A stretch of 9,396 bases of DNA. Origin: Bacteroidia bacterium. Its GTDB lineage: Bacteria; Bacteroidota; Bacteroidia; Bacteroidales; UBA12481. The position numbers and the translations under genes were made by a program. The stretch covers positions 1 to 9,396 of the forward strand of contig JAPLDV010000029.1 in assembly GCA_026391235.1 (NCBI GenBank). Reading direction: 5' to 3'. The notes below the pieces were generated by a model, which did no database searches, was not told where the DNA came from, and saw nothing but the letters and a program-made list of their open reading frames with translations. Below are positions 1-7,053 of the stretch, piece after piece. Numbering within the stretch: position 1 is the first letter of the stretch; every line of letters begins with the position of its first letter.

Positions 1-759
1 ATCGAGGCCCGTCATGGTAATCGTTATAAACATCCCTCCGAGGAAATACTTAATGAAATGATTCCGGTCGACTCCAAAGTCCTCCCAGAAAAAAATCTTT
101 CCAATACCGGTTTGACGGATATGCCCGATCAGTTCCGACCATCCCAGGTTGAGATCTTTCATCACCAGGAAAACAGTCAGAACCAGGGCCGATAAAAACA
201 TCAAAGCCAATACGGTATCCGTCCAGATAATGGTTCTGATTCCGCCCTTATAAGTGTAAAGCCAGATCAAACCCATAATAATCAGAACATTAAAAACAAA
301 AGGGATATGCAGTGCATCGAAAAAAGCCAATTGAAGAACTGCAGAAACAAGAAACAGTCGCGCTGCCGATCCTATCGTCCTCGATAACAGAAAAAAAGAT
401 GCGCCGGATTTATAGGACCAGTAGCCAAATCTTTGCTTCAGATAGCCATATATCGAGGTGAGCCTCAATTTATAGTAAAGAGGAAGCAGAAACCAAATAA
501 TAACCTGATATCCTACCAGATAACCAAGAACCATCTGTAAATAAGCAAATTGGCTGGTTACAACCCAGCCCGGCACCGAAATAAATGTTACTCCGGATAT
601 GGAGGCACCGATCATGCCGATGGCAACAATGTACCAGGGAGATTTTCGGTTGCCGATGAAAAAGCCTTCATTATTGGCTCCATGGCTGGTTAGCCTCGAG
701 ATTAACAGAAGGAGTGCGAAATAGCCTGAAAGAATGACTGCAATCCAGATTGGGTTCAT
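1..759 (-). CDS. Sodium:solute symporter (SSF family), N-terminal 253 residues, cut by window edge
   Basis: This is my own translation of the minus strand. It starts at ATG 759-757 and stays open for exactly 253 codons to the window edge. The protein begins MNPIWIAVILSGYF and is a chain of hydrophobic helices. The stretch GFFIGNRKSPWYIVAIGMIG at about residues 32-51 is the SSF hallmark between the first two helices, followed by SISGVTFISVPGW and later TYKGGIRTIIWTDT, another recognisable SSF segment. The visible end, TMTGLD, matches the conserved region near the sixth helix. Family members are usually around 480-550 residues, so about half is present. It should be an inner-membrane Na+-coupled secondary transporter; the substrate cannot be told from sequence. 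It is divergent from recR, with an 84-base shared upstream region. Family call is secure; substrate is unknown. Confidence 0.92.
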   Translation of the reverse strand, partial: MNPIWIAVILSGYFALLLLISRLTSHGANNEGFFIGNRKSPWYIVAIGMIGASISGVTFISVPGWVVTSQFAYLQMVLGYLVGYQVIIWFLLPLYYKLRLTSIYGYLKQRFGYWSYKSGASFFLLSRTIGSAARLFLVSAVLQLAFFDALHIPFVFNVLIIMGLIWLYTYKGGIRTIIWTDTVLALMFLSALVLTVFLVMKDLNLGWSELIGHIRQTGIGKIFFWEDFGVDRNHFIKYFLGGMFITITMTGLD

Positions 760-843
760 TGTTTTTGGATCGAAGTGGCAAATAAAGGTAAAAAATTGCT
801 AATCGATGGTAACGGTGTTACTTTTGAGCAATAAACGAGGATA
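760..843. promoter_or_regulatory. Divergent intergenic region, symporter / recR
   Basis: This 84-base AT-rich gap separates the two divergent starts. On the plus strand it carries a good Bacteroidota promoter for recR, listed separately. On the minus strand the best -7 candidate for the symporter is TACCTTTA (plus positions 790-783), five of six informative bases of TAnnTTTG, but I see no convincing -33 TTG at the usual distance. The symporter promoter is therefore only tentative. Confidence 0.4.
795..826 (+). promoter_or_regulatory. Predicted Bacteroidota sigma-ABfr promoter for the recR cluster
   Basis: TACTTTTG at 819-826 is a perfect match to the Bacteroidota -7 consensus TAnnTTTG. ATTG at 795-798 serves as the -33 element (consensus TTTG) with a 20-base spacer, within the known 19-21 range. 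Transcription would begin near 832, leaving a leader of only about a dozen bases before the recR ATG at 844. The AGG at 838-840 is too close to the ATG to be a normal Shine-Dalgarno site, consistent with the weak use of such sites in this phylum. Confidence 0.6.
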
Positions 844-1473
844 ATGGATACTTCAAAATACACATCCAGGCTGCTCGAAAAAGCAGTTAATGAGTTTTCA
901 AAGTTACCGGGGATTGGCCGAAAAACAGCCCTTCGCCTGGTACTTCATCTGTTAAGACAGGATGTATCAGAGTCAGAATCATTAGCCAGCAGTCTGTTAC
1001 AGCTAAGGAAAGAGATTCACCATTGTAAGATCTGTCACAACATTTCCGACCAGGTAACCTGCCAGGTGTGTTCGAATCCGGTCAGAGACCGGTCGCTGAT
1101 CTGTGTGGTGGAGAATATCCGGGACGTGATGGCAATCGAATCAACACAGCAATATACTGGTGTTTATCATGTTCTGGGGGGAATTCTGTCACCAATGGAT
1201 GGCATCGGTCCGGCAAACCTTACGGTTGGTTCTTTAGCCGAACGGGTTGCATCCGGTGAAGTCATGGAAGTAATTCTGGCCCTCAGCGCTACTATGGAAG
1301 GTGATGCAACTAATTTTTTTATTTACCGTAAACTGGGAGAATATGCTGTGAAAATTACTACTCTGGCTCGTGGAGTAGCCGTTGGCGACGAGCTGGAGTT
1401 TACCGACGAGATTACCCTCGGCCGATCCCTTATCAACCGCACACTTTTTGAAGAATCACTCCGCAAATCCTAA
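844..1473 (+). CDS. recR: Recombination mediator protein RecR
   Basis: RecR works with RecF/RecO to load RecA onto SSB-coated single-stranded DNA during gap repair. The 209 residues match the usual length of about 200. A helix-hairpin-helix region is seen at [17 protein letters not shown] (21-37). A C4 zinc finger uses Cys61, Cys64, Cys73 and Cys76. The Toprim domain starts at about 84 (SLICVVE, with E90) and includes [18 protein letters not shown] (106-123), a RecR signature. The usual NPTxEGEAT segment appears as [13 protein letters not shown] (149-161), a conservative variant. The ATG start follows closely behind a strong promoter candidate. The next gene begins six bases after the stop, so co-transcription with the glycosyltransferase is likely. 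Confidence 0.98.
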   Translation: MDTSKYTSRLLEKAVNEFSKLPGIGRKTALRLVLHLLRQDVSESESLASSLLQLRKEIHHCKICHNISDQVTCQVCSNPVRDRSLICVVENIRDVMAIESTQQYTGVYHVLGGILSPMDGIGPANLTVGSLAERVASGEVMEVILALSATMEGDATNFFIYRKLGEYAVKITTLARGVAVGDELEFTDEITLGRSLINRTLFEESLRKS

Positions 1474-1479
1474 CTATTC

Positions 1480-4368
1480 ATGAAACCAATCCGGATCTCG
1501 GTTATCATTGTCAGTTACAACGTGAAGTTCTTTCTTGAGCAATGTCTTAAGTCGGTTTACCGTGCCGGCAGGGGAATTCCGATGGAGGTATTTGTGGTCG
1601 ACAACCATTCGGCAGATGGTTCTTGTGTAATGGTAAGGAATCAGTTTCCCGATGTCAAGATCATCGAAAATACCGTCAACACCGGGTTCTCAAGGGCAAA
1701 CAACCAGGCCATGTGTACTGCTGCCGGTGAGTTCCAGCTGATCCTGAACCCCGATACGGTTGTTGAAGAATCAACCTTTATAAAGATCCTGGAGTTTATG
1801 GACAATCATGCTGAGGCCGGGGCTCTGGGGGTGAGAATGATCGACGGCAAAGGCTCATTCCTACCTGAATCCAAGCGTGCACTCCCTACCCCAATGGTCT
1901 CATTTTATAAGGTCTTCGGATTAACCGCCCTATTTCCCCGATCTCACAGATTCGGGCAGTACCACCTTGGCTATCTACCTCAGGATGAAGTAAATCCAGT
2001 GGATATTCTTCCGGGAGCCTTCATGTTCATAAGGAAATCCGTTCTCGACCAGATAGGTTATTTCGATGAATCGTTCTTTATGTATGGCGAGGATATCGAC
2101 CTTTCATACCGCATACTCCAGGCCGGATACCGCAATTACTATTTCCCTGAAACTACCATCATCCATTACAAGGGAGAAAGCACAAAAAAGGCAAGCCTGA
2201 ATTATGTCCTTATGTTTTATCAGGCCATGATCATTTTTGCCACTAAACACTTTTCTAAAAGCAATGCGAGATGGTTTTCATTCTTTATCCACTTGTCAGT
2301 ATATTTCCGTGCAACCATTTCGATGATACGCCGCGTTGTTAGCCGCGCCTTTATTCCACTGGCAGATGCAACGATATCGTTCCTGGGGTTCCTGCTAATC
2401 AATCCCACATGGGAATCCATAAAATTTCCAAATGGAGGCCATCATCCTCCCGAATTTCTGATCTTGTTTGTCCCGGCTTATATATTCATCTGGTTATTAG
2501 CGATTTACTTTTCTGGCGGATATGATCTGCCAGTTAAATTGATAAAAATTCTCAGAGGCATAGTCTACGGAAGCGCAATCATTCTGGTGCTTTATTCACT
2601 CCTTCCCGAGGAATATCGCTTCTCGAGGGCACTGATCCTATTGGGTTCCGTTTGGACCCTGACCGGAATTCTCCTGATCCGGCTCACCCTTCATTTCGCG
2701 CATTTATCCGGCTACCGGCTTGATATCGGTAACCGCAAAAAACTGGTCATCGTTGGCAAACCGGAAGAATCAGAAAGGGTTAGCCGGTTAATTGCCCAAA
2801 CAAATCAACCGGTCGAGGTGTTCGGTTTTGTCAATCCCGATCCATCTGCTTTAGAATCCGGGAAATACCTCGGTTCGGTTCTTCAATTGAGCGACATTAT
2901 CCGGGTAAACCATATAAATGAGGTGATTTTCTGCGCGAAGGATTTAAGTACCAATGAAATAATTAAACACATGCTGGCATTGAGTTCCCTGGAAACCGAA
3001 TATAAAATAGCCCCTGAGGCTTCAGAGTCTATTATCGGCAGCAACTCCGCAAATACTGCAGGGGATCTGTATGTTATTCCGATTAATTCCGTCGGAGAAC
3101 CTCATAATCGCCGGCTGAAGAGAGTTTTCGATGTCACCCTCGCACTTGTTCTGCTGGGCTTTTCCCCTGTTACTGTTTGGTTTTTCCTGCCTCGCCCATG
3201 GCTTATGCTATGGAATTGCCTCCGGGTATTAGCCGGGGTCCGAAGCTGGGTGGGTTATGCTGAGTCCGGTTTCCACCCGGGCTATCATCTCCCCCCTTTA
3301 AGAAAAGGCATCCTGAAACCCGAGAATGGCAGACATACCGGCAATTACAACGGACAAATCTGGCTCGACTTAAATCTTCATTATGCACGGGATTACTATC
3401 TGTTAAAAGATATCCGTATTCTGGCAAAAGGATACAAGTCGATCGTGCAACATACCAGGAATTTTCTCCTGACAATAATGATTCTGGTGGCTATTTTGCC
3501 GCATGCGGAGGGCCAGGACTACAAAGATCAAATCAACATGATCAGGCCTAAGCCCGACAACTGCCTGGTTTACGGGGTAATCTCGTTGCAGAACAAAGAA
3601 CTTCTGCCAGATATACCGGTCAGCCTGATTGATTCGAAAAGTCATGAAACTGAAAGCATTATGTCGGACCGGAATGCCTGGTACCTATTCTCGGTAAAGA
3701 AAGGCTTGACATATGGCCTGCTTATTGAAAAAGATGGATATTTCCCCTATTATGCCGAATACACCGTTCCGTTTGAACCCTCGCAAAACAAGATTGAGAG
3801 AAATATTATCCTGCCTGATGATCTTAAAAACGATTTCTCTCTGTATTACCCTGCTGCTGATACCGTTCTGGGTGAAAAAAGCCAGGCTTTACTGGCTCAA
3901 TTAACCGCTCTGCTAAATAAGCATCCCGAACTTTCGGTCTGGTTTGATCCACAAGGTGATTCACTCGATTTTGCCAGAATAAACCTGCTCACCTCGGCTT
4001 TCATCAGTAATAATATCGATATATCCAGGCTCAGGACAGGCAGTCGGCCAGATTCCACCGAAACCTTCTTACGGATAGAAATCAACACGGGCCCCGAAAA
4101 TTTCGCCCTTGTACTACCATCTTCAGCTGATCAGCCACCTGATGAATTTTGGACCATCCAGTTCTCGGCTACCAAAACCTCAATGAATAAAAAATTTTAT
4201 AGAGGCCTAAGTCCTGTTCATGAATTCAAGGGTAAAGACGGCTTTTACAGATATTCTTACGGGACATTCAAAACTCGTGAGGAAGCAAACCGCAAACTAC
4301 TGTTGGTCAAGAAGAAAGGCTTTAAGAAACCTATAATCAAAACAGCTGGTTCAATCAAAAAATTGTGA
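1480..4368 (+). CDS. Fused GT2 glycosyltransferase / degenerate polyprenyl sugar-phosphotransferase-like membrane protein with a C-terminal exported SPOR-like module
   Basis: One uninterrupted 962-codon ORF. Residues 1-~290 are a GT2 domain of the rhamnosyltransferase type: SVIIVSYN (7-14), VDNHSADGS (40-48), the metal-binding NPDT (90-93) and the late catalytic GEDIDLSYR (203-211). About four membrane helices follow (about 291-307, 325-345, 357-375, 382-402). Then comes a Rossmann-like, CoA-binding-3-type region (KKLVIVGK at 420-427 to about 540). Next is LKRVFDVTLALVLLGFSP (546-563), resembling the membrane hairpin of WcaJ-type phosphoglycosyl transferases, but the usual catalytic core is missing. 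YARDYYLLKDIRILAKGY (635-652) resembles the normal end of that family. After it the ORF continues into a signal sequence (about 656-678) and a periplasmic-type tail. The product probably glycosylates an envelope or lipid-linked substrate. The start lies six bases after recR, and the stop overlaps a possible GTG start of the GNAT gene. Confidence 0.9.
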   Translation: MKPIRISVIIVSYNVKFFLEQCLKSVYRAGRGIPMEVFVVDNHSADGSCVMVRNQFPDVKIIENTVNTGFSRANNQAMCTAAGEFQLILNPDTVVEESTFIKILEFMDNHAEAGALGVRMIDGKGSFLPESKRALPTPMVSFYKVFGLTALFPRSHRFGQYHLGYLPQDEVNPVDILPGAFMFIRKSVLDQIGYFDESFFMYGEDIDLSYRILQAGYRNYYFPETTIIHYKGESTKKASLNYVLMFYQAMIIFATKHFSKSNARWFSFFIHLSVYFRATISMIRRVVSRAFIPLADATISFLGFLLINPTWESIKFPNGGHHPPEFLILFVPAYIFIWLLAIYFSGGYDLPVKLIKILRGIVYGSAIILVLYSLLPEEYRFSRALILLGSVWTLTGILLIRLTLHFAHLSGYRLDIGNRKKLVIVGKPEESERVSRLIAQTNQPVEVFGFVNPDPSALESGKYLGSVLQLSDIIRVNHINEVIFCAKDLSTNEIIKHMLALSSLETEYKIAPEASESIIGSNSANTAGDLYVIPINSVGEPHNRRLKRVFDVTLALVLLGFSPVTVWFFLPRPWLMLWNCLRVLAGVRSWVGYAESGFHPGYHLPPLRKGILKPENGRHTGNYNGQIWLDLNLHYARDYYLLKDIRILAKGYKSIVQHTRNFLLTIMILVAILPHAEGQDYKDQINMIRPKPDNCLVYGVISLQNKELLPDIPVSLIDSKSHETESIMSDRNAWYLFSVKKGLTYGLLIEKDGYFPYYAEYTVPFEPSQNKIERNIILPDDLKNDFSLYYPAADTVLGEKSQALLAQLTALLNKHPELSVWFDPQGDSLDFARINLLTSAFISNNIDISRLRTGSRPDSTETFLRIEINTGPENFALVLPSSADQPPDEFWTIQFSATKTSMNKKFYRGLSPVHEFKGKDGFYRYSYGTFKTREEANRKLLLVKKKGFKKPIIKTAGSIKKL
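3445..4368 (+). other. Exported tail of the fused ORF: signal sequence, carboxypeptidase-regulatory-like, degenerate OmpA-like and SPOR-like domains; possible separate gene from GTG 3445
   Basis: Residues 656-678 of the long ORF form a textbook signal peptide: QHTR, then the hydrophobic core NFLLTIMILVAIL, then PHAEG with a plausible cleavage after G678 (Ala at -3). About 696-765 looks like a carboxypeptidase-regulatory-like beta fold (CLVYGVISL, then SDRNAWYLFSV and DGYFPYYAEY). About 787-860 resembles an OmpA C-terminal domain (SLYYPAADTVL, then NIDISRLRTGS), but the peptidoglycan-contacting Asp and Arg motifs are not recognisable. Residues 890-955 look SPOR-like: WTIQFSA, FYRGLSPVHEF, GFYRYSYGTFKTREEA. 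A GTG at 3445 would start this unit neatly, and AAAAGGA lies about 12 bases before it, so it may also be made as a separate secreted protein. Confidence 0.65.
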
Positions 4369-4373
4369 AATTC

Positions 4374-4949
4374 ATGGAAGCTTGGCAAGGAACCCGGATA
4401 CGCCTCAGGGCAATTGAACCCGAAGATGAGGATATCTTATTCAATTGGGAAAATGATCAGAAGATCTGGCAGATAAGCAATACGCTTACACCATTTTCAA
4501 GACATATTCTCCGGAAATATCTTGATCAGGCCCACCTCGATATATTCCAGGCAAAGCAACTTCGACTGGTTATTGAGGCCATTGAACCCAATAAACCCGT
4601 CGGACTGATCGATCTGTTCGATTTCGACCCGCACCATCAGAGGGCTGGAATCGGGATTCTGATCGGCGATGCTGCTGAATGGGGAAAAGGATACGCCAAA
4701 GAGGCTCTCAAGATCCTCCTGAAATATGTATTCACGGTTCTCCTGCTCAATCAGGTATACTGCTCAATCGATGAATCCAATACAGCCAGCCTTAACCTAT
4801 TTAAAAATGCGGGCTTCCGCATCACCGGAATCAAAGAAAAATGGAACCGGAGCTTCGCTGGCTGGTCAAATGAGTGGTTCCTTCAGATAACCGTTGATGA
4901 TTGGTCGGCGATCGACCGGAACGAAGGTATGTCCTTTAGAAATGAATAA
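4374..4949 (+). CDS. GNAT acetyltransferase, RimL/SpeG-like
   Basis: A cytoplasmic acetyl-CoA-dependent N-acetyltransferase. I chose ATG 4374 (191 residues, MEAWQGTRIRLRAIEPED) because relatives start this way. A GTG at 4365 would add three residues and overlap the previous stop as GTGA. Numbered from that GTG, the acetyl-CoA loop is EWGKGYAKEAL (105-115), followed by YVFTVLLLNQVYCSIDESNTASLNLFKNAGF, the typical beta5/beta-bulge and C-terminal helix of the Acetyltransf_3 group. VGLIDLFDFDPHHQRAGIGI closely resembles the corresponding stretch of spermidine acetyltransferase SpeG, but the substrate is not provable here. The recognisable core ends at EWFLQI (170-175); the last 19 residues overlap the opposite-strand gene and look like non-family tail. 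Confidence 0.92.
   Translation: MEAWQGTRIRLRAIEPEDEDILFNWENDQKIWQISNTLTPFSRHILRKYLDQAHLDIFQAKQLRLVIEAIEPNKPVGLIDLFDFDPHHQRAGIGILIGDAAEWGKGYAKEALKILLKYVFTVLLLNQVYCSIDESNTASLNLFKNAGFRITGIKEKWNRSFAGWSNEWFLQITVDDWSAIDRNEGMSFRNE
4883..4949. other. Tail-to-tail overlap of GNAT and HsdR-N genes (67 bases)
   Basis: The plus-strand GNAT stop (TAA 4947-4949) lies inside the minus-strand gene, whose stop (TGA) is at 4885-4883. Both proteins look complete before the overlap deepens, so each has a short extension encoded on the strand opposite to the other. No intrinsic terminator is visible. Confidence 0.85.
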
Positions 4950-5356
4950 GTGGCGGTCTGCGGATGAATCTGAATACAATAATGATCCAAACCATTGGTT
5001 ATCAATAATATATTAACTCCAAGCACCATATTATAGCGGGCAATCTGGTTGAAGGCTTTTTGGTTCAGTACAATTTCCGGAGCCTTGCATTCCACCAGAA
5101 CTATTGGTTGGCCCAGCCGGTTGTATGCAACAATATCACATCTCCTGGACAACGAATGATGAGTGATTTTTTGTTCCAGCAGTACCAGGCTTTCCGGGTA
5201 GCCCAGCGCTTCGCACAAATACCGGGCAAAGTTCTGGCGAACCCACTCTTCAGGAGTGAGCAGGCACCAACGACCACGAAAAACATCAAAAATCCACCTT
5301 CGCTCTCCCCGGGATTTTATATTGAAGGAATAAGTTGGTAAATTTAACGGCTGCAT
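4883..5356 (-). CDS. Standalone type I restriction enzyme R-subunit N-terminal (HSDR_N_2) domain protein
   Basis: I favour the ATG at 5356-5354, giving MQPLNLPTYSFNIK and 157 residues, because Bacteroidota relatives begin this way. An ATG at 5368 would add four residues. The region ALTPEEWVRQ-like LLTPEEWVRQNFARYL is the HsdR N-terminal helix. Numbered from the upstream ATG, a PD-(D/E)XK nuclease set can be read: E65, D78 in RCDIVAY, E93 and K95 in VECKAP, and QIARY (108-112), the QxxxY motif of type I R subunits. TNGLDHYC follows. There is no helicase domain and no hsdM or hsdS nearby, so this is not a restriction system. It is divergent from holA. Its actual function is unknown; a nucleic-acid-processing role is inference. 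Confidence 0.93.
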   Translation of the reverse strand: MQPLNLPTYSFNIKSRGERRWIFDVFRGRWCLLTPEEWVRQNFARYLCEALGYPESLVLLEQKITHHSLSRRCDIVAYNRLGQPIVLVECKAPEIVLNQKAFNQIARYNMVLGVNILLITNGLDHYCIQIHPQTATYSFLKDIPSFRSIADQSSTVI

Positions 5357-5433
5357 GGCTGTGTACATTCGGCATAAAGATACTGAACAAGTCTGACAAG
5401 TACGCGATAATTATTTACGAATGAAACCCAAAC
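5357..5433. promoter_or_regulatory. Divergent intergenic region, HsdR-N gene / holA
   Basis: This gap must hold the start signals for both genes. On the minus strand TATCTTTA (plus positions 5382-5375) matches five of six informative -7 bases. It would place transcription start near 5369, next to the upstream ATG, which mildly favours translation from the ATG at 5356. No good -33 is present at the right distance. For holA I see only poor -7 candidates near 5409-5419. Both promoters are weakly supported. Confidence 0.35.
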
Positions 5434-6435
5434 ATGACTTTTGAACAAATTATCTCCGACATTCAGAATCGCAAATTCTATCCCATTTACCTACTGATGG
5501 GTGAGGAACCCTATTTTATCGATCAAATCTCTGATCTGATACAAAATAACGTGCTTGAGGAAGGGCAGAAGGCTTTCAACCTCAGCATCATCTATGGAAA
5601 GGACCTTGAAGGGGCCCAGATCGACAATGCTGCACGCCGGTTTCCAATGGGAGCCGAGTTTAACGTAATCATAGTTAAAGAAGCCCAGATGGTCCAGAAA
5701 ATCGATAACCTTCAATATTTTGCTGCCAACCCTCTAAAATCCACAATCCTGGTGCTTTGCCATAAGTACGATGACATGGACAAGCGGAAAAAACTTTATA
5801 AATCGATTGATAAAAACGGTATTGTACTGGCAACCAAAAAAATATATGAGGATCAGGTGCCCCGGTGGATCGAGTCATACCTGAAACGAAAAGGTTACCA
5901 CATCGAACCGGGTGCAGCAATGATTCTCACTGAATATCTTGGAAATGATCTCTCGCGAATTTCCGGCGAGATTGATAAACTGCTGATTACCCTACCTCAC
6001 GGACATACAAAGATCACACCTGAGCATATCGAGGAGAACATCGGAATCAGCAAAGATTTTAACAGTTTTGAACTCGATAAAGCATTATCGCGCAAGAATA
6101 TACTTAAAGCCAACCGGATTGTCAACTACCTGGGTGAAAACCAGAAAAACAATAATATCGCTATTACCATATCGACCCTCTTTTATTATTTTGCCAAATT
6201 ACTTGCTTATCATTTTATAGATGATAAAAGCCCGCGGAATGTCAGCGCCTCACTGGGCATCAATTCCTATTTCGTATCAGATTACCAGCAGGGCAGCATG
6301 CATTATCCCAGGAAAAAAGTCATTCAGATCATTTCACTACTGCGCGAATTCGACCTGAAATCGAAAGGGTTCGGGAGTATTTCCGCCAATGAGGGTGAAC
6401 TATTAAAAGAATTAATATTCAAAATATTACATTAA
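5434..6435 (+). CDS. holA: DNA polymerase III subunit delta
   Basis: Delta is the clamp-opening subunit of the clamp-loader complex; it binds the beta sliding clamp and is essential for replication. The length of 333 residues is normal. The N-terminal domain starts with YPIYLLMGEEPYFIDQISDL (16-35), the characteristic delta opening, and RRFPMGAEFNVIIVKEAQ (68-85) is the family's strand and helix equivalent to the RFPMx(8)V segment. LTEYLGNDLSRISGEIDKL (165-183) is the conserved lid-domain helix, followed by ENIGISKDFNSFELDKAL. The collar domain runs from about 215 to the end. It lacks a Walker A motif, as delta does. The ATG at 5434 is chosen; an ATG at 5421 is out of frame. The stop is eight bases before the rhomboid gene, suggesting co-transcription. 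Confidence 0.97.
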   Translation: MTFEQIISDIQNRKFYPIYLLMGEEPYFIDQISDLIQNNVLEEGQKAFNLSIIYGKDLEGAQIDNAARRFPMGAEFNVIIVKEAQMVQKIDNLQYFAANPLKSTILVLCHKYDDMDKRKKLYKSIDKNGIVLATKKIYEDQVPRWIESYLKRKGYHIEPGAAMILTEYLGNDLSRISGEIDKLLITLPHGHTKITPEHIEENIGISKDFNSFELDKALSRKNILKANRIVNYLGENQKNNNIAITISTLFYYFAKLLAYHFIDDKSPRNVSASLGINSYFVSDYQQGSMHYPRKKVIQIISLLREFDLKSKGFGSISANEGELLKELIFKILH

Positions 6436-6443
6436 TTTTCGCT

Positions 6444-7052
6444 ATGACAATAATCATCATTTTGATCACTTCGGTTTTTTCCATCATTGCTTTCAGCCAG
6501 CATAGCCTGATCTATAAATACCAGTTCAATCCCTATCAGATCCTGAAACGCCGGCAATATCCCAGGCTTATTCTCCACGCCTTTCTTCATGCCAACTGGA
6601 CGCACCTGATTGTCAATATGCTGGTGCTTTACAGTTTCGGAACTGTGCTGGAACGATATTTTCACCAATTTTTTGGCGCCAATTGGATTCCCTTTTACCT
6701 CATTCTTTATTTCGGTGCCATCCTGGTATCTCCCTTATATGCCCTGTTTAAGCACCGCAACGATTACTTATACAATGCGGTTGGCGCATCAGGAGCGGTT
6801 TCGGCTGTTGTTTTTGCAGCTATTTTTTTTGATCCCTGGAACAAGATTTACTTTTTTGCCATGATACCCATGCCCGGGATTGTTTTTGCTGTATTATACC
6901 TCATTTACAGCTGGTTGATGAGCAGTCGCAGCAAAGATAATATAGCACATGACACCCACTTTTTCGGGGCCATTTTCGGCTTTATTTTACCAATTCTGCT
7001 CAATCCGGATTTATTGACCTTTTTCATTCGCCAGCTCACCCGCAGTCAATAG
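6444..7052 (+). CDS. Rhomboid-family intramembrane serine protease
   Basis: The 202-residue protein has about six hydrophobic helices (about 2-18, 52-68, 80-100, 112-130, 134-158, 172-196), the minimal bacterial rhomboid core. All hallmark residues are visible: HLIVN (54-58) supplies the oxyanion-region His and Asn, GASG (114-117) contains the nucleophile Ser116, and AHDTHFFGAIFG (168-179) contains the catalytic His172 plus the helix-packing glycines. An active protease cleaving transmembrane segments of other membrane proteins is therefore expected; the substrate is unknown. It sits eight bases after holA and ends one base before the next start, so the three genes are probably one transcript. 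Confidence 0.95.
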   Translation: MTIIIILITSVFSIIAFSQHSLIYKYQFNPYQILKRRQYPRLILHAFLHANWTHLIVNMLVLYSFGTVLERYFHQFFGANWIPFYLILYFGAILVSPLYALFKHRNDYLYNAVGASGAVSAVVFAAIFFDPWNKIYFFAMIPMPGIVFAVLYLIYSWLMSSRSKDNIAHDTHFFGAIFGFILPILLNPDLLTFFIRQLTRSQ

Positions 7053-7053
7053 T

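Noticed and set aside
3286..3300. Possible frameshift at the C6 run (3291-3296) in the long glycosyltransferase ORF
   Set aside because: Family-like sequence continues in the same frame on both sides (SWVGYAESGF before, LDLNLHYARDYYLLKDIRIL after), so no shift is needed.
5060..5341. A 93-codon plus-strand ORF opposite the HsdR-N gene
   Set aside because: The minus-strand frame carries the full HsdR-N signature; this frame is compositionally a shadow.
4883..5368. Part of a type I restriction-modification locus
   Set aside because: There is no helicase half of hsdR and no hsdM or hsdS in the window, and the neighbours are housekeeping genes.
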